From NCBI GenBank assembly GCA_933228895.1, contig OW121850.1, forward strand, positions 29,893,773 through 29,957,772: 64,000 nt of DNA. The letters run 5' to 3'. The position numbers were made by a program, and so were the translations under genes. Source of the stretch: Platycnemis pennipes. Lineage: Eukaryota > Arthropoda > Insecta > Odonata > Platycnemididae. A model generated the notes under the pieces. That model worked only from the letters and a program-made list of their open reading frames with translations. It had not been told where the DNA came from and searched no databases. Of this stretch, positions 32,189 through 43,000 are shown piece after piece; position 1 is the stretch's first letter; each line of letters starts with the position of its first letter.

Positions 32189-33817
32189 TTCTAGTGAAAT
32201 TTAGCATTCAGTAAGCAGACGATACAACGAATGTCGCATATTTCTTAGCATATGTTGAATCACATCAAAATTTTTTTCACTTTTTAGCATATGCATAACA
32301 ACTTACCAGATGAGTCAGTTAAATCAAATACGTATGCTAGGAGAAGATGCAATCACTTCGCAAAAGCAACCTAAGTCGACAATAAGAGGTATCTACAGGA
32401 TGGGCACTGTCCAACACAAATAGATCCAATTGTAACAACATACGTCAGGTGCAATTTTTGGTGGGAAAACTTAGGAAAGTTGAATAGCGAAGACAACGTA
32501 TTCATATAATATTATCATATCAAAGAACTGGATTTGCGATTCATCAATTAAATTTCTTTGGATCCTACGCAATAAGAGACAAATTTTGACGCTGAGAGCT
32601 TAGTAAATAAGGAGAACATCAGTAAATTAAGTTATCAAGCCTTGTTTGACATGGGGATATTTCAAATACGCGATAAATAAGGAAGACGGTCAGAGAGCAT
32701 ATATAGTTCAGAATTGAGCTTTATTTAAAATATGAAAACGCCAACAAAACAGAAAACATTAAATTTCACTATTGAATTATTGAATTAGTGAATTCATGAA
32801 TGAAAAATTACGTATATTGCACTCATTCGCACAGAGTCCACTCAAACTCACTTTATCTCATCCAGAACACTAATATTTAGCAATAAATCCATTATGGGTC
32901 CGTATTTCATCAAAACTTACTTAAAAGCACCATGTAAAGGCTTCACAGAACAGCTGTTTAGATAGAACGATCACTCGGTAACGCACATTGCAGCCGAATC
33001 ATAACAAAAACACACTTCACAGCATATTGAAGACTGTATGTAGCTCGTTTTCCAACATATCCATCCACATAATAGTTTCAGATGCTTAACAACATATCAC
33101 AATAGGTTCACTTCATCAAAGCAGTTGCAATAGTATTTCATAACATGACACGCACATCCAAATAGTGGCGTATATGAAGACTTCGTGAATAAGAGTACCC
33201 TTGTCGTTGAAATTACTTCGATGCACACTTCAAGCATAATTCAACGTCGATAATTAAAGTAAAAAACCACCAAAGGCCTTGCTCACGTAAGATGGAATTT
33301 CATGAATAAACGAACTGAAGTTAATGAAAGCCTAACATGATGTTTACTTGCGTCAATATCATTACATTATTCTTCCATAATAATGTTCGTTGGTATCTCA
33401 AGAATAACATAGATATAACTAAAAAACTTTCAATGAAAATACACCTCGCATCACAAAACAAACATGCATTTCTCGCTGAAACTTGAGGAAACTACGTGAT
33501 ACACTGTTGCCACATTTATGTATAGTAAAAATATTAACTAAATAAGTTGTTTTAAGGTTCTTATTTTCTCAATAATAACATTCCATCGACTTATCACTGC
33601 CTCGAAAGCCGTGATAACTTCTTCATCGCAACTTGCGTTAACTTTGGTGATAAGTAGAAAGAGAATACCGAGCGCCATTGTGATTGGACAACCTATCTTG
33701 TGAACGCGAACGCTGTCACGAACGCGAACGCAAAGAGAATCCCGCGTAACGCAATTTGCGTTAAAACTTGCGTTCGCGTTCAGTGTCCCGCGATGCGAGA
33801 GAACGAGAATTAGGCTC
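32189..33817. other. Harbinger right non-coding region
   Basis: Upstream of the transposase start codon on the - strand, so it should hold its promoter and 5' UTR. AT-rich, with no domain-bearing frame. The last 120 bp are dense in GCGTTCGCGTT/AACGCAA words and a subterminal palindrome (GTAACGCAATTTGCGTTA), mirroring the left terminus. Confidence 0.5.
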
Positions 33818-33920
33818 CTGGAGGGTGAGGTCCGTGGTTACCAGCCGGGTGTCGGACGCCCGGTATGGACTACGGGCCAATACCCCTCTTCGGCCCTGGA
33901 TTCGCTGTAAACGGGCGGCC

Positions 33921-34033
33921 GGGAGCTAGCGGCGGCCGGGAGCTAGCGGCGGCCGGGAGCTAGCGGCGGCCGGGAGCTAGCGGCGGCCGGGAGCTAGCGG
34001 CGGCCGGGAGCTAGCCACGGCCGGGAGCTAGCC
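33921..34033 (+). repeat. 17-bp repeat expanded to seven copies in an I-element leader
   Basis: GGGAGCTAGCGGCGGCC recurs with an exact 17-bp period at 33921, 33938, 33955, 33972, 33989, 34006 and 34023, with drift in the last unit. Copies 1, B, C, D and E have this unit once at the corresponding leader position. Confidence 0.95.
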
Positions 34034-34217
34034 ACTCCCGGTCAATCGGCTTCCGATACGTTAGGAGTGCCAGGGAGGTGGGGGTCTGCGTAGGGCGGTC
34101 TGAGATGTACGAGTTCGGTGGGCCCGTGCATCGAAGATCCAACTCGAAACAGGCAACCACCTCTAGGGTGCTATATCCCCTCGGGTAGCCCTGGCGACCG
34201 CACCGGTTTGCGGTGCG

Positions 34218-34241
34218 ACGCACAGTGGGGTCAAATCGGGG
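34218..34241. other. Transib-tip-like filler at the deletion junction of I copy A
   Basis: The conserved leader (TTTGCGGTGCG) is followed by ACG, then CACAGTGGGGTCAAATCGGG, before ORF2 sequence begins. CACAGTGGG-x2-CAAATC matches 15 of 17 bases of the right end of the Transib-like element, and the five bases before it are CGACG, a CGNCG site. It may be the stub of a deleted Transib-like insertion. It is only about 22 bp, so chance is not excluded. Confidence 0.45.
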
Positions 34242-36557
34242 GAATCTTCCGGAGGAGGCATTGCCGGAGGTCCTTCGCTCCCTGAACCAACTTTGGTCTG
34301 AGGGTAGCTTCCCACCCCCCTGGCGGGAGTCTGCAATAGTTCCAATCCTAAAACAGGGTAAAGAGACCACCGATCCAAACAGCTATAGACCAATATCCCT
34401 CACCAGCTGCCTGTGCAAGGTAATGGAAAGAATGGTTAATCGGCGGCTCGTCTGGTGGCTGGAGCGCCGAAACCTGCTTTCCGACATCCAGTGTGGATTT
34501 CGGCGGGGCCGTTCGACTATTGACAACCTAGTAAGAGTCGACAATTTCATCCAGGAGGCCTTTCTTCTCCGCCAACACGTCATAGGTGTCTTCTTTGACT
34601 TAGAGAGGGCATACGATGGAGTCTGGCGGAAGAAGATTCTAATTATTTTGTATGAATGGGGTCTGAGGGGTAACTTGCTCAACTTTATTCGTAACTTTTT
34701 AATAGACAGGGTTTTAGGGTTAAAATAGGCCGTCATATATCTGATCAGTATACCCAGGAAAACGGAGTTCCACAGGGATCCGTACTGAGCGTCACGCTAT
34801 TTGCAGTCGCAATAAACGAGGTGGCAAACTGCATCAAACCACCCATTATGGGATCACTGTTCGTGGATGACCTTGCTATATTCTGCAGGTCTTCCAAACT
34901 AGTCTCTGCCGGCAGATTATTGCAACTCACCATCAACAGGCTAGCAGACTGGTCCCGAAGAAACGGATTTAGGTTCTCGTTTCAGAACACGAAGTGCGTA
35001 CATTTCTACCGCCGGAGGGGAACCTTTTTTCCACCTATGCTGCAACTAGCTGGCAGAATTCTCCCTTACGTGGAATCTGTACAGTTTCTTGGAATGACGC
35101 TCGACTATAGACTGAATTGGCGGCAACACATTGAGGCGCTAAGAATTAAATGTCACAAGACATTAAATATTTTAAAATTTTTAAGCCATTCGACATGGGG
35201 AGCAGACCTAAAAACGATGCTTCTGCTCTACCGATCACTTATCCGCTCTAGACTCGACTACGGCTCAGTTGTCTATTCTTCGGGGCGCGAGTCGTACATG
35301 AGACCTTTGACGACGATTCACAATGCGGGGTTGCGGCTGTCCACTGGGGCCTTCAGGACTAGTCCGGTTGTCAGCATTTATGCCGACGCCGGCGAGCCGC
35401 CGCTCTCGTACCGGAGGAGTCTTTTAATGTGCAGCTACGCTGCCAAAGTTCATACCACGAAGGCACACCCCTGTTTTAAAATTCTTTTTAAACCCAGATT
35501 TTTAGAAATTTTTAACACAAGGACAAGGTCTACCAGGCCACTGGGTGTACGTTTTAAAGATTTTAATGATAGCACTCGTATTACGCTCCCGGAAGTTTAC
35601 CGTATCGGATATTCGAACCACCCACCGTGGTTGATTCCAAGGCCTAAAGTTTACTCTGTTCTAAATAGCCGGCGAAAAGATTGCACCACCGCATCGGAAT
35701 ACCAGCAACTTTTCCGAGAATTCTTAAGCAGTCACTCCGACCTTATTCCCGTGTATACGGATGGCTCAAGGTCGGACACTGCATGTGCCTGCGCAGTCAC
35801 CTCGGTTCACCATGGTGACATCCAGGCCAGGCTGAGCCCGTTGTGTAGTGTGTACACAGCGGAACTCCTGGCCATCAAGGTGGCTCTGGATGGAATAAAA
35901 AGTTCTGGCGGCTCCTATGCCATATGCACTGACTCCATGAGTTCCCTGGGTTCCATCTCCTGCTTTTTCCCCATGCACCCTATAGTACAGGACATACAGA
36001 CTTCCCTCTTATCTCTTGAGAGGAAGGAAATATATATTATGTTCGTCTGGGTTCCAGGGCATGTGGGAATTGCCGGAAACGAGAGGGCAGATATATTGGC
36101 AAAGGATGCCTTGCTTCTCCCAGAACAAGCGCATACCGTGGTACCATGCGAAGACCTCCGATGTTGGTTAAGTACAGAAGTAAAACAGCAGTGGTACAAT
36201 GCGTGGGCAAACACAGCCAGCAATAAATTGCGGTGCGTAAAACCGGTCGCATCGGCATGGCCCTCTTCCGTTAGGAGTAGTCGGAGAGAGGAAGTCGTAG
36301 TTACACGCTTGCGGATAGGGCACTCCGCCCTGACCCACTCCTTTCTCTTCACGGAAGAGAAAATTCCACCGCGCTGTGAAGATTGCGACTCACCTCTCAC
36401 TGTTCGGCACCTCCTGACGGAGTGCGTTAAGCACCGGGTAGTGCGTAATAAATTAGATATCAGGGGAGGCCTAGAATACGTTCTCGGAGACGACCCTGCT
36501 CGCCTGAGCCGGGTAATTTTATTCTTCAGAGAAATAGGCCTTTTACACAAAATTTGA
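34232..36557 (+). pseudogene. ORF2 remnant of I copy A (RT to RNase H)
   Basis: The frame resumes at NLPEEALPEVLRSLNQLW, just before the RT core, and includes PNSYRPISLT, FDLERAYDGVW and FLIDRV. There a single-base loss in a T run near 34712 shifts the frame. From 34750 the second frame carries QENGVPQGSVLS, FVDDLAIFC, RNase H (VYTDGSRS, YTAELLAIK, CTDS, HVGIAGNERAD) and the C-terminal CEDCDSPLTVRHLLTEC. The endonuclease and ORF1 are deleted, so it cannot mobilise itself. Apart from the one shift the remaining coding sequence is open. Confidence 0.88.
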
Positions 36558-36712
36558 TTCGGCCAGCCCTCTTAGGATTTTAATAATTTTTTATAACAAT
36601 TCGTACATACGCCTGTTTAGTTACATTGATCCTATGGACATTTTAGGTTGCGTATGTTGCGAATGACCATGGCCGTCGACGCACCTTAAACCTAACACTA
36701 CTACTACTGTAA

Positions 36713-37525
36713 ACGGGCGGCCGGGAGCTAGCCACTCCCGGTCAATCGGCTTCCGTGGCGTTTAGCTTAACGGGGGCTAGTGCCAGGGAGGTGGGGGTCA
36801 GCGTAGGGCGGTCGGAGATATACGGCTTTGGTGGGCCCGTGCATTTAAGACTCAACTAGAAACAGACAACCACCTCTAGGGTGCTATATCCCCTCGGGTA
36901 GCCCTGGCGACCGCACCGGTTTGCGGTGCGGCGTCCCGAATGTGTGGCTCCATGGTGGGTTGGGAGTTCGGGGGATGAATCAAGTTTAGGCATGGCGGAT
37001 TAATCCATTCCACCACCTAAGAGATCCCGTCCGGAAACGGGCGGGGGAGTTAACGTTCCCGGCGCAAGTCAGCGCTATTTAGTGATGAGGTGTCAGAAGG
37101 ATTAAAAAAATGGAAGGATTTCTGGGAAAGGACTAACAATAAAATCCGATGTGTCAGCGTGGGACACTTCTGTCCGGAGTGTTCGCAGGGAGGAGGTCGC
37201 CATCACAAGCCTGAGAATAGGGCATTGTATTCTAACGCACTCCTACCTGTTTACGAAGGAGAAAGTTCAACCTAGATGTGATGATTGCGACTTTCCTCTC
37301 ACCATTAGGCACATCCTGACGGAGTGTACAGTGTACCGGACTGCTCGTGAAAGTTTAGATATCCGGGGAGATTTAGCTCGGATACTTGGTGATAAATCAG
37401 ACGAAATAACCAAAGTCATAAGCCTGAAATTTTAAATGTTATGATGTATTTAAAAATATTTAAAAAAATAGATTAGAAAGCGGTGCAAAATGACCTCAGC
37501 CGTCGACGCATCCTTTAACTACTAC
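36713..37525 (+). mobile_element. I-superfamily mini-derivative (copy B, about 0.8 kb)
   Basis: It starts within the leader (AAACGGGCGGCCGGGAGC), directly after the tail of copy A, and retains the ORF1 start region (MADstart-like ATG, RSRPE). It then jumps at about 37090 to the last part of ORF2 (WDTSVRSVRREEVAITSLRI, CDDCDFPLTIRHILTEC). It ends with GGTGCAAAATGACC...GTCGACGCATCC and an ACTACTACTAC tail against gypsy DNA. About 4.5-5 kb of interior is missing. Confidence 0.85.
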
Positions 37526-38239
37526 TACTACTGCGGTCGGCGATTATCTTAAAATTATTGCCATCCACGTAAGGCTTGAATTTATTGACTGCGAACAATA
37601 CTGCTAAGCACTCACGCTTAGTTGCGCTATTATTCCTTTCAGCAGCGGACAGTGTTCGTGAACAATAAGCGATAACGAGCTCCTCTCCATCGATCTTCTG
37701 CGTTAAAACACCGCCGATTCCTATGCCGGAAGCGTCGCATTCGATAACGAATAGTAAATCGAAATGTGGGCAAGCTAGAATTGGGGCTGACACGAGGCAT
37801 GTTGTCAACCTATCGAATGAAGCCTCTTGTTCCGCCAACCAATGAAATTTCGAATTCTTTGGCTTTAAGAGATCGGTAAGAGGCGGAGCTACTGAAGCGA
37901 AAGAAGGAACAAACCTCCGATACCAACCCACAAAACCCAAAAACCTATGCACCTCTGCAACGTTGGTGGGGGTCGGATAATTAACCACCGCAGAAATCTT
38001 CTCCGGGTCCATTTCCAGCTCGCCATTGCCAACAACATATCCTAGAAATACAGGCCCAACTTTGCAAAATGACACTTATCTATATTTATTTTCAAACCGG
38101 CGTTTCGCAAACGCCTGAAGACCTCCCTCAAGTGACAGGTGCTGTTCAAACGTAGAACTGACTACTACGACATCGTCTAAGTACGCAAAAGTATGGGGTT
38201 CCAATTCTGCGCCAATAACCTTGTCCATAAGACGTTGGA
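37526..38239 (-). pseudogene. gypsy RT (C-terminal half) and RNase H start
   Basis: This is the distal half of the RT, separated from the proximal half (43962-44275) by I copy C. It reads FQRLMDKVIGAELEPHTFAY, LDDVVVVSS (catalytic D-D), a one-base shift near 38077, FLGYVVGNGELEMDPEKISA, FLGFVGWYRRFV, then RNase H FVIECDASGIGIGGVL and RECLAVLFAVNKFKPYVDG. It stops where copy B begins. With the target duplicate discounted, the two halves join at FGLHSAGATFQ. Confidence 0.85.
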
Positions 38240-38848
38240 AAGTTGCTCCCGCCCCCCTGCGGGTAGGGGGATTGAGAATACTCCCGCAGTATCCCTGCTT
38301 GTCGTAAGAGGCGACTAAAAGGGCGGGGAGAAAACCCCGATAACAAACCCCCAGTTCAGATAGGGTATCGTCCGGGTAGTGAGTGGGCCTGCTACCTGTG
38401 AGTGACCATACCATCTGGTTAACGATCCACCCGCATGTTTGCCGTGTGCGGAGACCCGTAAGGAGGAGAAGGGGATCCTGGAGGGTGAGGTCCGTGGTTC
38501 CCAGCCGGGTGTCGGATGCCCGGTATGGACTTCGGGCCAATATCCCTCTTTGGCCCCGGATTCTGTGTAAACGGGCGGCCGGGAGCTAGCCACTCCCGGT
38601 CAATCGGCTTCCGTGGCGTAAGCTTAACGGTGGCGAGTGCCAGGGAGGTGGGGGCTGCGTAGGGCGGTCGGAGACGCACGGGTTTGGTGGGCCCGTGCGT
38701 CGAAGACCCAACCCGAAACAGACAACCACCTCTAGGGTGCTATATCCCCTCGGGTAGCCCTGGAGATCGCTCCGGCTTGCGGTGCGGCGTCCCGGATGTG
38801 TGGCTCCGTGGTGGGTGGGGAGCCCGGGGGATGAAATACAGAATTGGC

Positions 38849-40006
38849 ATGGAAAACAACATTCCACCAATAAAGAGATCCCGTCCGGATCCCGGCGGGG
38901 GAGATTGTGTCATAAATGCTAGCAAGAGATTTTTGGTAATGAAGTGTTTAAAAGAAGGTGAGTCACTCCAAAAGGTGTCTCCCTTCGTTATAAGGAAAGT
39001 GTTGTCTGCCTACGTACCTGGGGAGCTTAAGTCCGCTAAAAAGCTGAGGGACGGCTCACTATTAATCGAAACAAGCAGCCAGGTGCAGAGCGAAAAGCTT
39101 CTGGGCATGACACTTCTCCACGATATTCCCATCAAGGTGGAAGTGCACCGCACCCTAAACACCAGTTGGGGAGTTATCAGTCATTATGACTTACTATATG
39201 TGGAAGTCGACGAGATCATAAGAGAAATGGCCTCTCAAGGAGTTACAGATGCTCGTCGACTAACCACAAAGCGGAATGGTACAGTACAGAACACTACCTC
39301 CGTGGTACTAACCTTCTCGCTCGATAGGCTCCCCGACAAAGTGTTCGTCGGGTATGAATCGGTTCCCGTGCGACCATTCATACCGGCGCCCATGCGCTGC
39401 TTCCAGTGCCAGCGCTTCGGCCACATCGCAACGCGATGTGAGGGCAAGGCCATCTGCCCGCGCTGTGGCCTGGAGGAGCATGAGGGTGCGGAGTGCTCTA
39501 AACAGCTACACTGCGTGAACTGCGAGGGCGATCACCCAGTATACTCCCGTTCATGTCCAAAACTCCTCGAAGAACGGAAAGTAATGGAAATAAAAACGCT
39601 GGAGAAGATAACTTATTTCGAGGCCAGGAAGAAGTATAGGGCGATGATCGCCCCCACTTTTTCCAGGTCCTTTGCCGCCGTTGCTACCCCACCTCTTTCA
39701 AAATGCACCATAGGTACGCAGACCGATACTGCCAATGCGAAAGACACGCAGAAAGAAACCGCCAAGCTGGCTAAGGCTCCCAAACCAGCGAAAAAGACAA
39801 ATACCGCCTGTGTGGGTTCCCCGAAGAAGATCCCACCGAAAACCGAAACCCGGGATACACCCAACACGCGAAAGGAAACGCCAACCCTTGGCCCTTCCAG
39901 CTCAAAACAAACTGAGCTGGAACTCATGGAGGAGGACGAAAGTCTCTCAGAGACGGAAGTCCTATTAGCAAGGCAAAAAGGCAAGAAGAATCGCCTTAGA
40001 CGCTAA
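38849..40006 (+). CDS. ORF1 gag-like protein (I copy C)
   Basis: 385 residues from the ATG at 38849 (MENNIPPIKRSRPD); an in-frame ATG at 38831 is an alternative. The conserved globular part has FVIRKVLS, KSAKKLRDGSLLIE and GVISHYDLLYVEVDEI. Knuckles: CFQCQRFGHIATRC, CPRCGLEEHEGAEC and CVNCEGDHPVYSRSC. The tail is Lys/Pro/Thr-rich, with an ending MEEDESLSETEVLLA shared with copies 1 and E. It ends 80 bp before ORF2. Open throughout. Confidence 0.9.
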   Translation: MENNIPPIKRSRPDPGGGDCVINASKRFLVMKCLKEGESLQKVSPFVIRKVLSAYVPGELKSAKKLRDGSLLIETSSQVQSEKLLGMTLLHDIPIKVEVHRTLNTSWGVISHYDLLYVEVDEIIREMASQGVTDARRLTTKRNGTVQNTTSVVLTFSLDRLPDKVFVGYESVPVRPFIPAPMRCFQCQRFGHIATRCEGKAICPRCGLEEHEGAECSKQLHCVNCEGDHPVYSRSCPKLLEERKVMEIKTLEKITYFEARKKYRAMIAPTFSRSFAAVATPPLSKCTIGTQTDTANAKDTQKETAKLAKAPKPAKKTNTACVGSPKKIPPKTETRDTPNTRKETPTLGPSSSKQTELELMEEDESLSETEVLLARQKGKKNRLRR

Positions 40007-40086
40007 CCCCTTAGTGCTCAGTGTCTGGCTCTTGCCTTTTAAATTTATTTATATATTTATTTATTCTATTTATTTTTTAAATTTTA

Positions 40087-43000
40087 ATGGCTTTTATATT
40101 ACAGTGGAACTGTAACGGATTTTATCGCCATAGAGAGGAGCTAACCGTTTTAATACGTGATTTTAACCCCTCTTGTGTTTGTCTCCAAGAGACTCATTTT
40201 AAAATGACGGACAAGGGTATTTTAAAGAATTTTAAAATTTTTAGATTTGACGACACCAGCGGCCAACGAGCCCAAGGTGGAGTGGCTATCTATATTCGGG
40301 AAGCCCTTTACACTTCCCGAATACATCTACACACACCATTTCAGGCTATAGCGGTGACGGTGCACGCCCCAGAACCGATAACGATATGTAACGTTTATCT
40401 TCCTGAGGCTGCACCGGTCACACGATTTAACTTGGAAGCCCTTGTCCGTCAGTTACCACGACCATTCGTTCTACTTGGGGACTTCAACGCTCACGACACA
40501 ATGTGGGGAAGTTCTCAAGTGCAGTGCGACCGCAGAGGCCATGTCATAGCGAATTTTATTATGGATTTAAACCTGTTTTTAGTAAACAACGGAGAGAAAA
40601 CCCGTTTCAACTCTTTTAACGGTCAGTTCTCATGTATTGATCTCTGCATAGCATCTAGCAGTTTAATGAACAAAATTAACTTGTTGGTACATGAGGACTT
40701 AAGTGGCAGCGATCACTTTCCTCTTTTTATAAAGAAGGAAGGACGTTTTAATCCCTTTTTTATTCCGCCGGGCAACTGGATTGTCCGGAAAGCCGATTGG
40801 TCTCATTTTAACCGTATTTTTAATTTTAAACACGACAAAACGCTAGATAGTGTTACAAACATTAACGCTTTGACCAGCCAAATCATTGAAGCCGCAGATG
40901 CAAGCGTACCACGGCGTCGTCGCGTCCCTTCGAGGCCTTCCGTACCTTGGTGGAACAATGAATGCGCAGAAGCCATTCGTCAACGTAAGAAGGCGTTACG
41001 AATTTTTAAAAAATTTCCCACGAACATGAACCTTTCCGCCTTCCGACGATTAAGAGCGAAGGCACGTCAGGTGGTGAAGGAGGCGAAGAGGGCTTCCTGG
41101 ATGGAATTTGTCTCTGGCGTCAACAGTAGGACGCCGGTTGCACAGGTTTGGCGTAAAGTAAGAAGTATATCTGGCAACCAACAACAGCTCGGCGTCTCCT
41201 TTCTACGTGTTGGAGGCAATACAGTTACATCGCCATCTTCTATTGGAGATATATTCGGACAGGAACTAGCCAAAATCAGCTCTAATAAAAGCTACAATGA
41301 TACTTTTTTAAAAATTAAGAAGGAAAAGGAGGCATTTTCTATCGACTTTAAGGAGCGACGATCCCTGGCAGATTATAACCTTCCGTTTTCCCTGTGGGAA
41401 CTAGAGTCCGCCATTGCGGACTCCCACATGACTTCTCCAGGTCCCGACGAAGTCCACAATGCCTTTCTCCGGAATATTCCGGAATCGGCATTGTTGGAGG
41501 TCCTGCACACCTTCAATCAGCTATGGGTTGAAGGTTCCTTTCCATCGTCCTGGCGGGAGTCTGTTGTAGTCCCTATATTAAAACAGGGTAAAGACCGAGC
41601 TGACCCGAACAACTACAGGCCGATATCTCTTACTAGCTGCCTTTGCAAGATTATGGAAAGAATGGTGAATCGGCGGCTCATATGGTGGCTAGAGCGTCGC
41701 AACCTTCTTTCTGGTGTTCAGTGTGGATTTCGTAGGGGCCGTTCCACCACTGATCACCTAGTAAGGATAGACAATTTTATCCAGGAAGCCTTCCTTCTAC
41801 GTCAACACGTGATTGGCGTATTTTTCGATATTGAAAAGGCTTATGACCGAACTTGGCGGCACAAAATTCTAAACACTCTGCATGAATGGGGTTTTAGGGG
41901 TAATCTACCCATTTTTATTCGAAACTTTTTATCCAACCGAGTTTTTAAAGTCAGAATAGGCCAGCATAAATCGCAATTTTACAGCCAAGAAAATGGAGTT
42001 CCTCAGGGTTCTGTCCTTAGTGTAACGCTTTTCGCTGTAGCGATTAACGATATTGCTAACTGTGTAGGCACACCAGTAATAGCATCACTGTTTGTGGATG
42101 ACTTTGCAATTTTTTGTAGGTCATCCCAACCCGCTACCGCAGCCAGACTAATCCAACTCACTTTGAACAAATTGCACAAGTGGGCCCAGTGTAATGGTTT
42201 TAAGTTCTCCTCAGAGAAAACCAAGTGCGTTCATTTCCGCCGGTGTAGGGGACATAACATCCCTCCAGCGTTACGCTTGGGTGGTAAAAACCTTCCATTT
42301 GTCGACTCAATCCGTTTTTTAGGCCTGACATTTGACTACCGCCTCAATTGGCGTGCTCACGTAGAAAGTCTAAAAATGAAATGTCACAAAACGTTAAACA
42401 TTTTAAAGTACCTAAGTCACTCGACATGGGGAGCTGATCGCTCCACACTAATTTTATTGTATCGTGCTTTAGTACGGTCAAAACTTGACTATGGTTCCTT
42501 TGTGTACTCTTCCGGTCGAGAGTCGTACCTTCGACCACTGACTGTGATACACAATACCGGTTTACGACTGTGTACGGGGGCGTTTCGGACCAGCCCTATC
42601 CTGAGCATCTACTCTGATGCAGGAGAATCGCCTTTGTGCTACCGAAGGAACCTGCTAATGTGCAACTACGCCTCAAAGGTTTTAGCAATGAAGACGCATC
42701 CATGTTTTAACTTGTTTTCAAAACCACGATTTTTAGATGTTTTTAACCGTAAGACAAAGGCCACACGGCCTGCCAATGTTCGTTTTAACTATTTTATTCG
42801 AGAACGAGGAGTTGGTCTACCGGATTTATACCCTGTCGGGTCATCTAACCACCCACCATGGCTAACTCCTACTCCTATAATAAAGATGCTCCTAAGTGAT
42901 CGTCCAAAGGCTTCCACCACTGCTACTGAGTGCCAGCGTGCCTTCTCTGTGTTCCTGGGCAACCACCCCAATTTTGTCACTGTATTCACCGACGGGTCGA

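Larger units (their letters stand above)
18689..33817. mobile_element. PIF/Harbinger DNA transposon with two genes (15.1 kb including nested inserts)
   Basis: Terminal inverted repeats GGGCCTAATTCTCGTTCT (left) and GAGCCTAATTCTCGTTCT (right, reversed) are followed on both sides by CGCGGGACA and subterminal palindromes around AACGCAAATTGCGTT. The 3-bp duplication CTG (18686-18688, 33818-33820) restores the leader of I copy A exactly (GGGGATCCTGGAGGG as in copies C and E), so the boundaries are well supported. CWG target sites are reported for animal Harbinger elements. A reading with TCCTGG as a longer duplication is possible. Removing the 7.3-kb Transib-like insert leaves about 7.8 kb, with a Myb-like gene and a transposase converging. 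Confidence 0.85.
18537..36712 (+). mobile_element. I-superfamily element, 5'-truncated and internally deleted (copy A), split by Harbinger
   Basis: The copy begins inside the shared 5' leader (AACCCCGAAAACAAACCCC at 18537). It is interrupted at 18689 by the Harbinger element and resumes at 33818 in the same leader sequence (CTGGAGGGTGAGG). The leader continues to about 34222 and then jumps directly to the RT region, losing ORF1 and the endonuclease. The 3' UTR ends with GTCGACGCACC and a CTACTACTACTAC tail near 36712, immediately followed by copy B. Confidence 0.85.

Noticed and set aside
18686..33823. Polinton/Maverick element, suggested by 15-kb size and a possible 6-bp TCCTGG duplication
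   Set aside because: There is no polymerase, integrase, ATPase or capsid gene. Size comes from nested inserts, and the genes present are a Harbinger transposase and a Myb-like protein.
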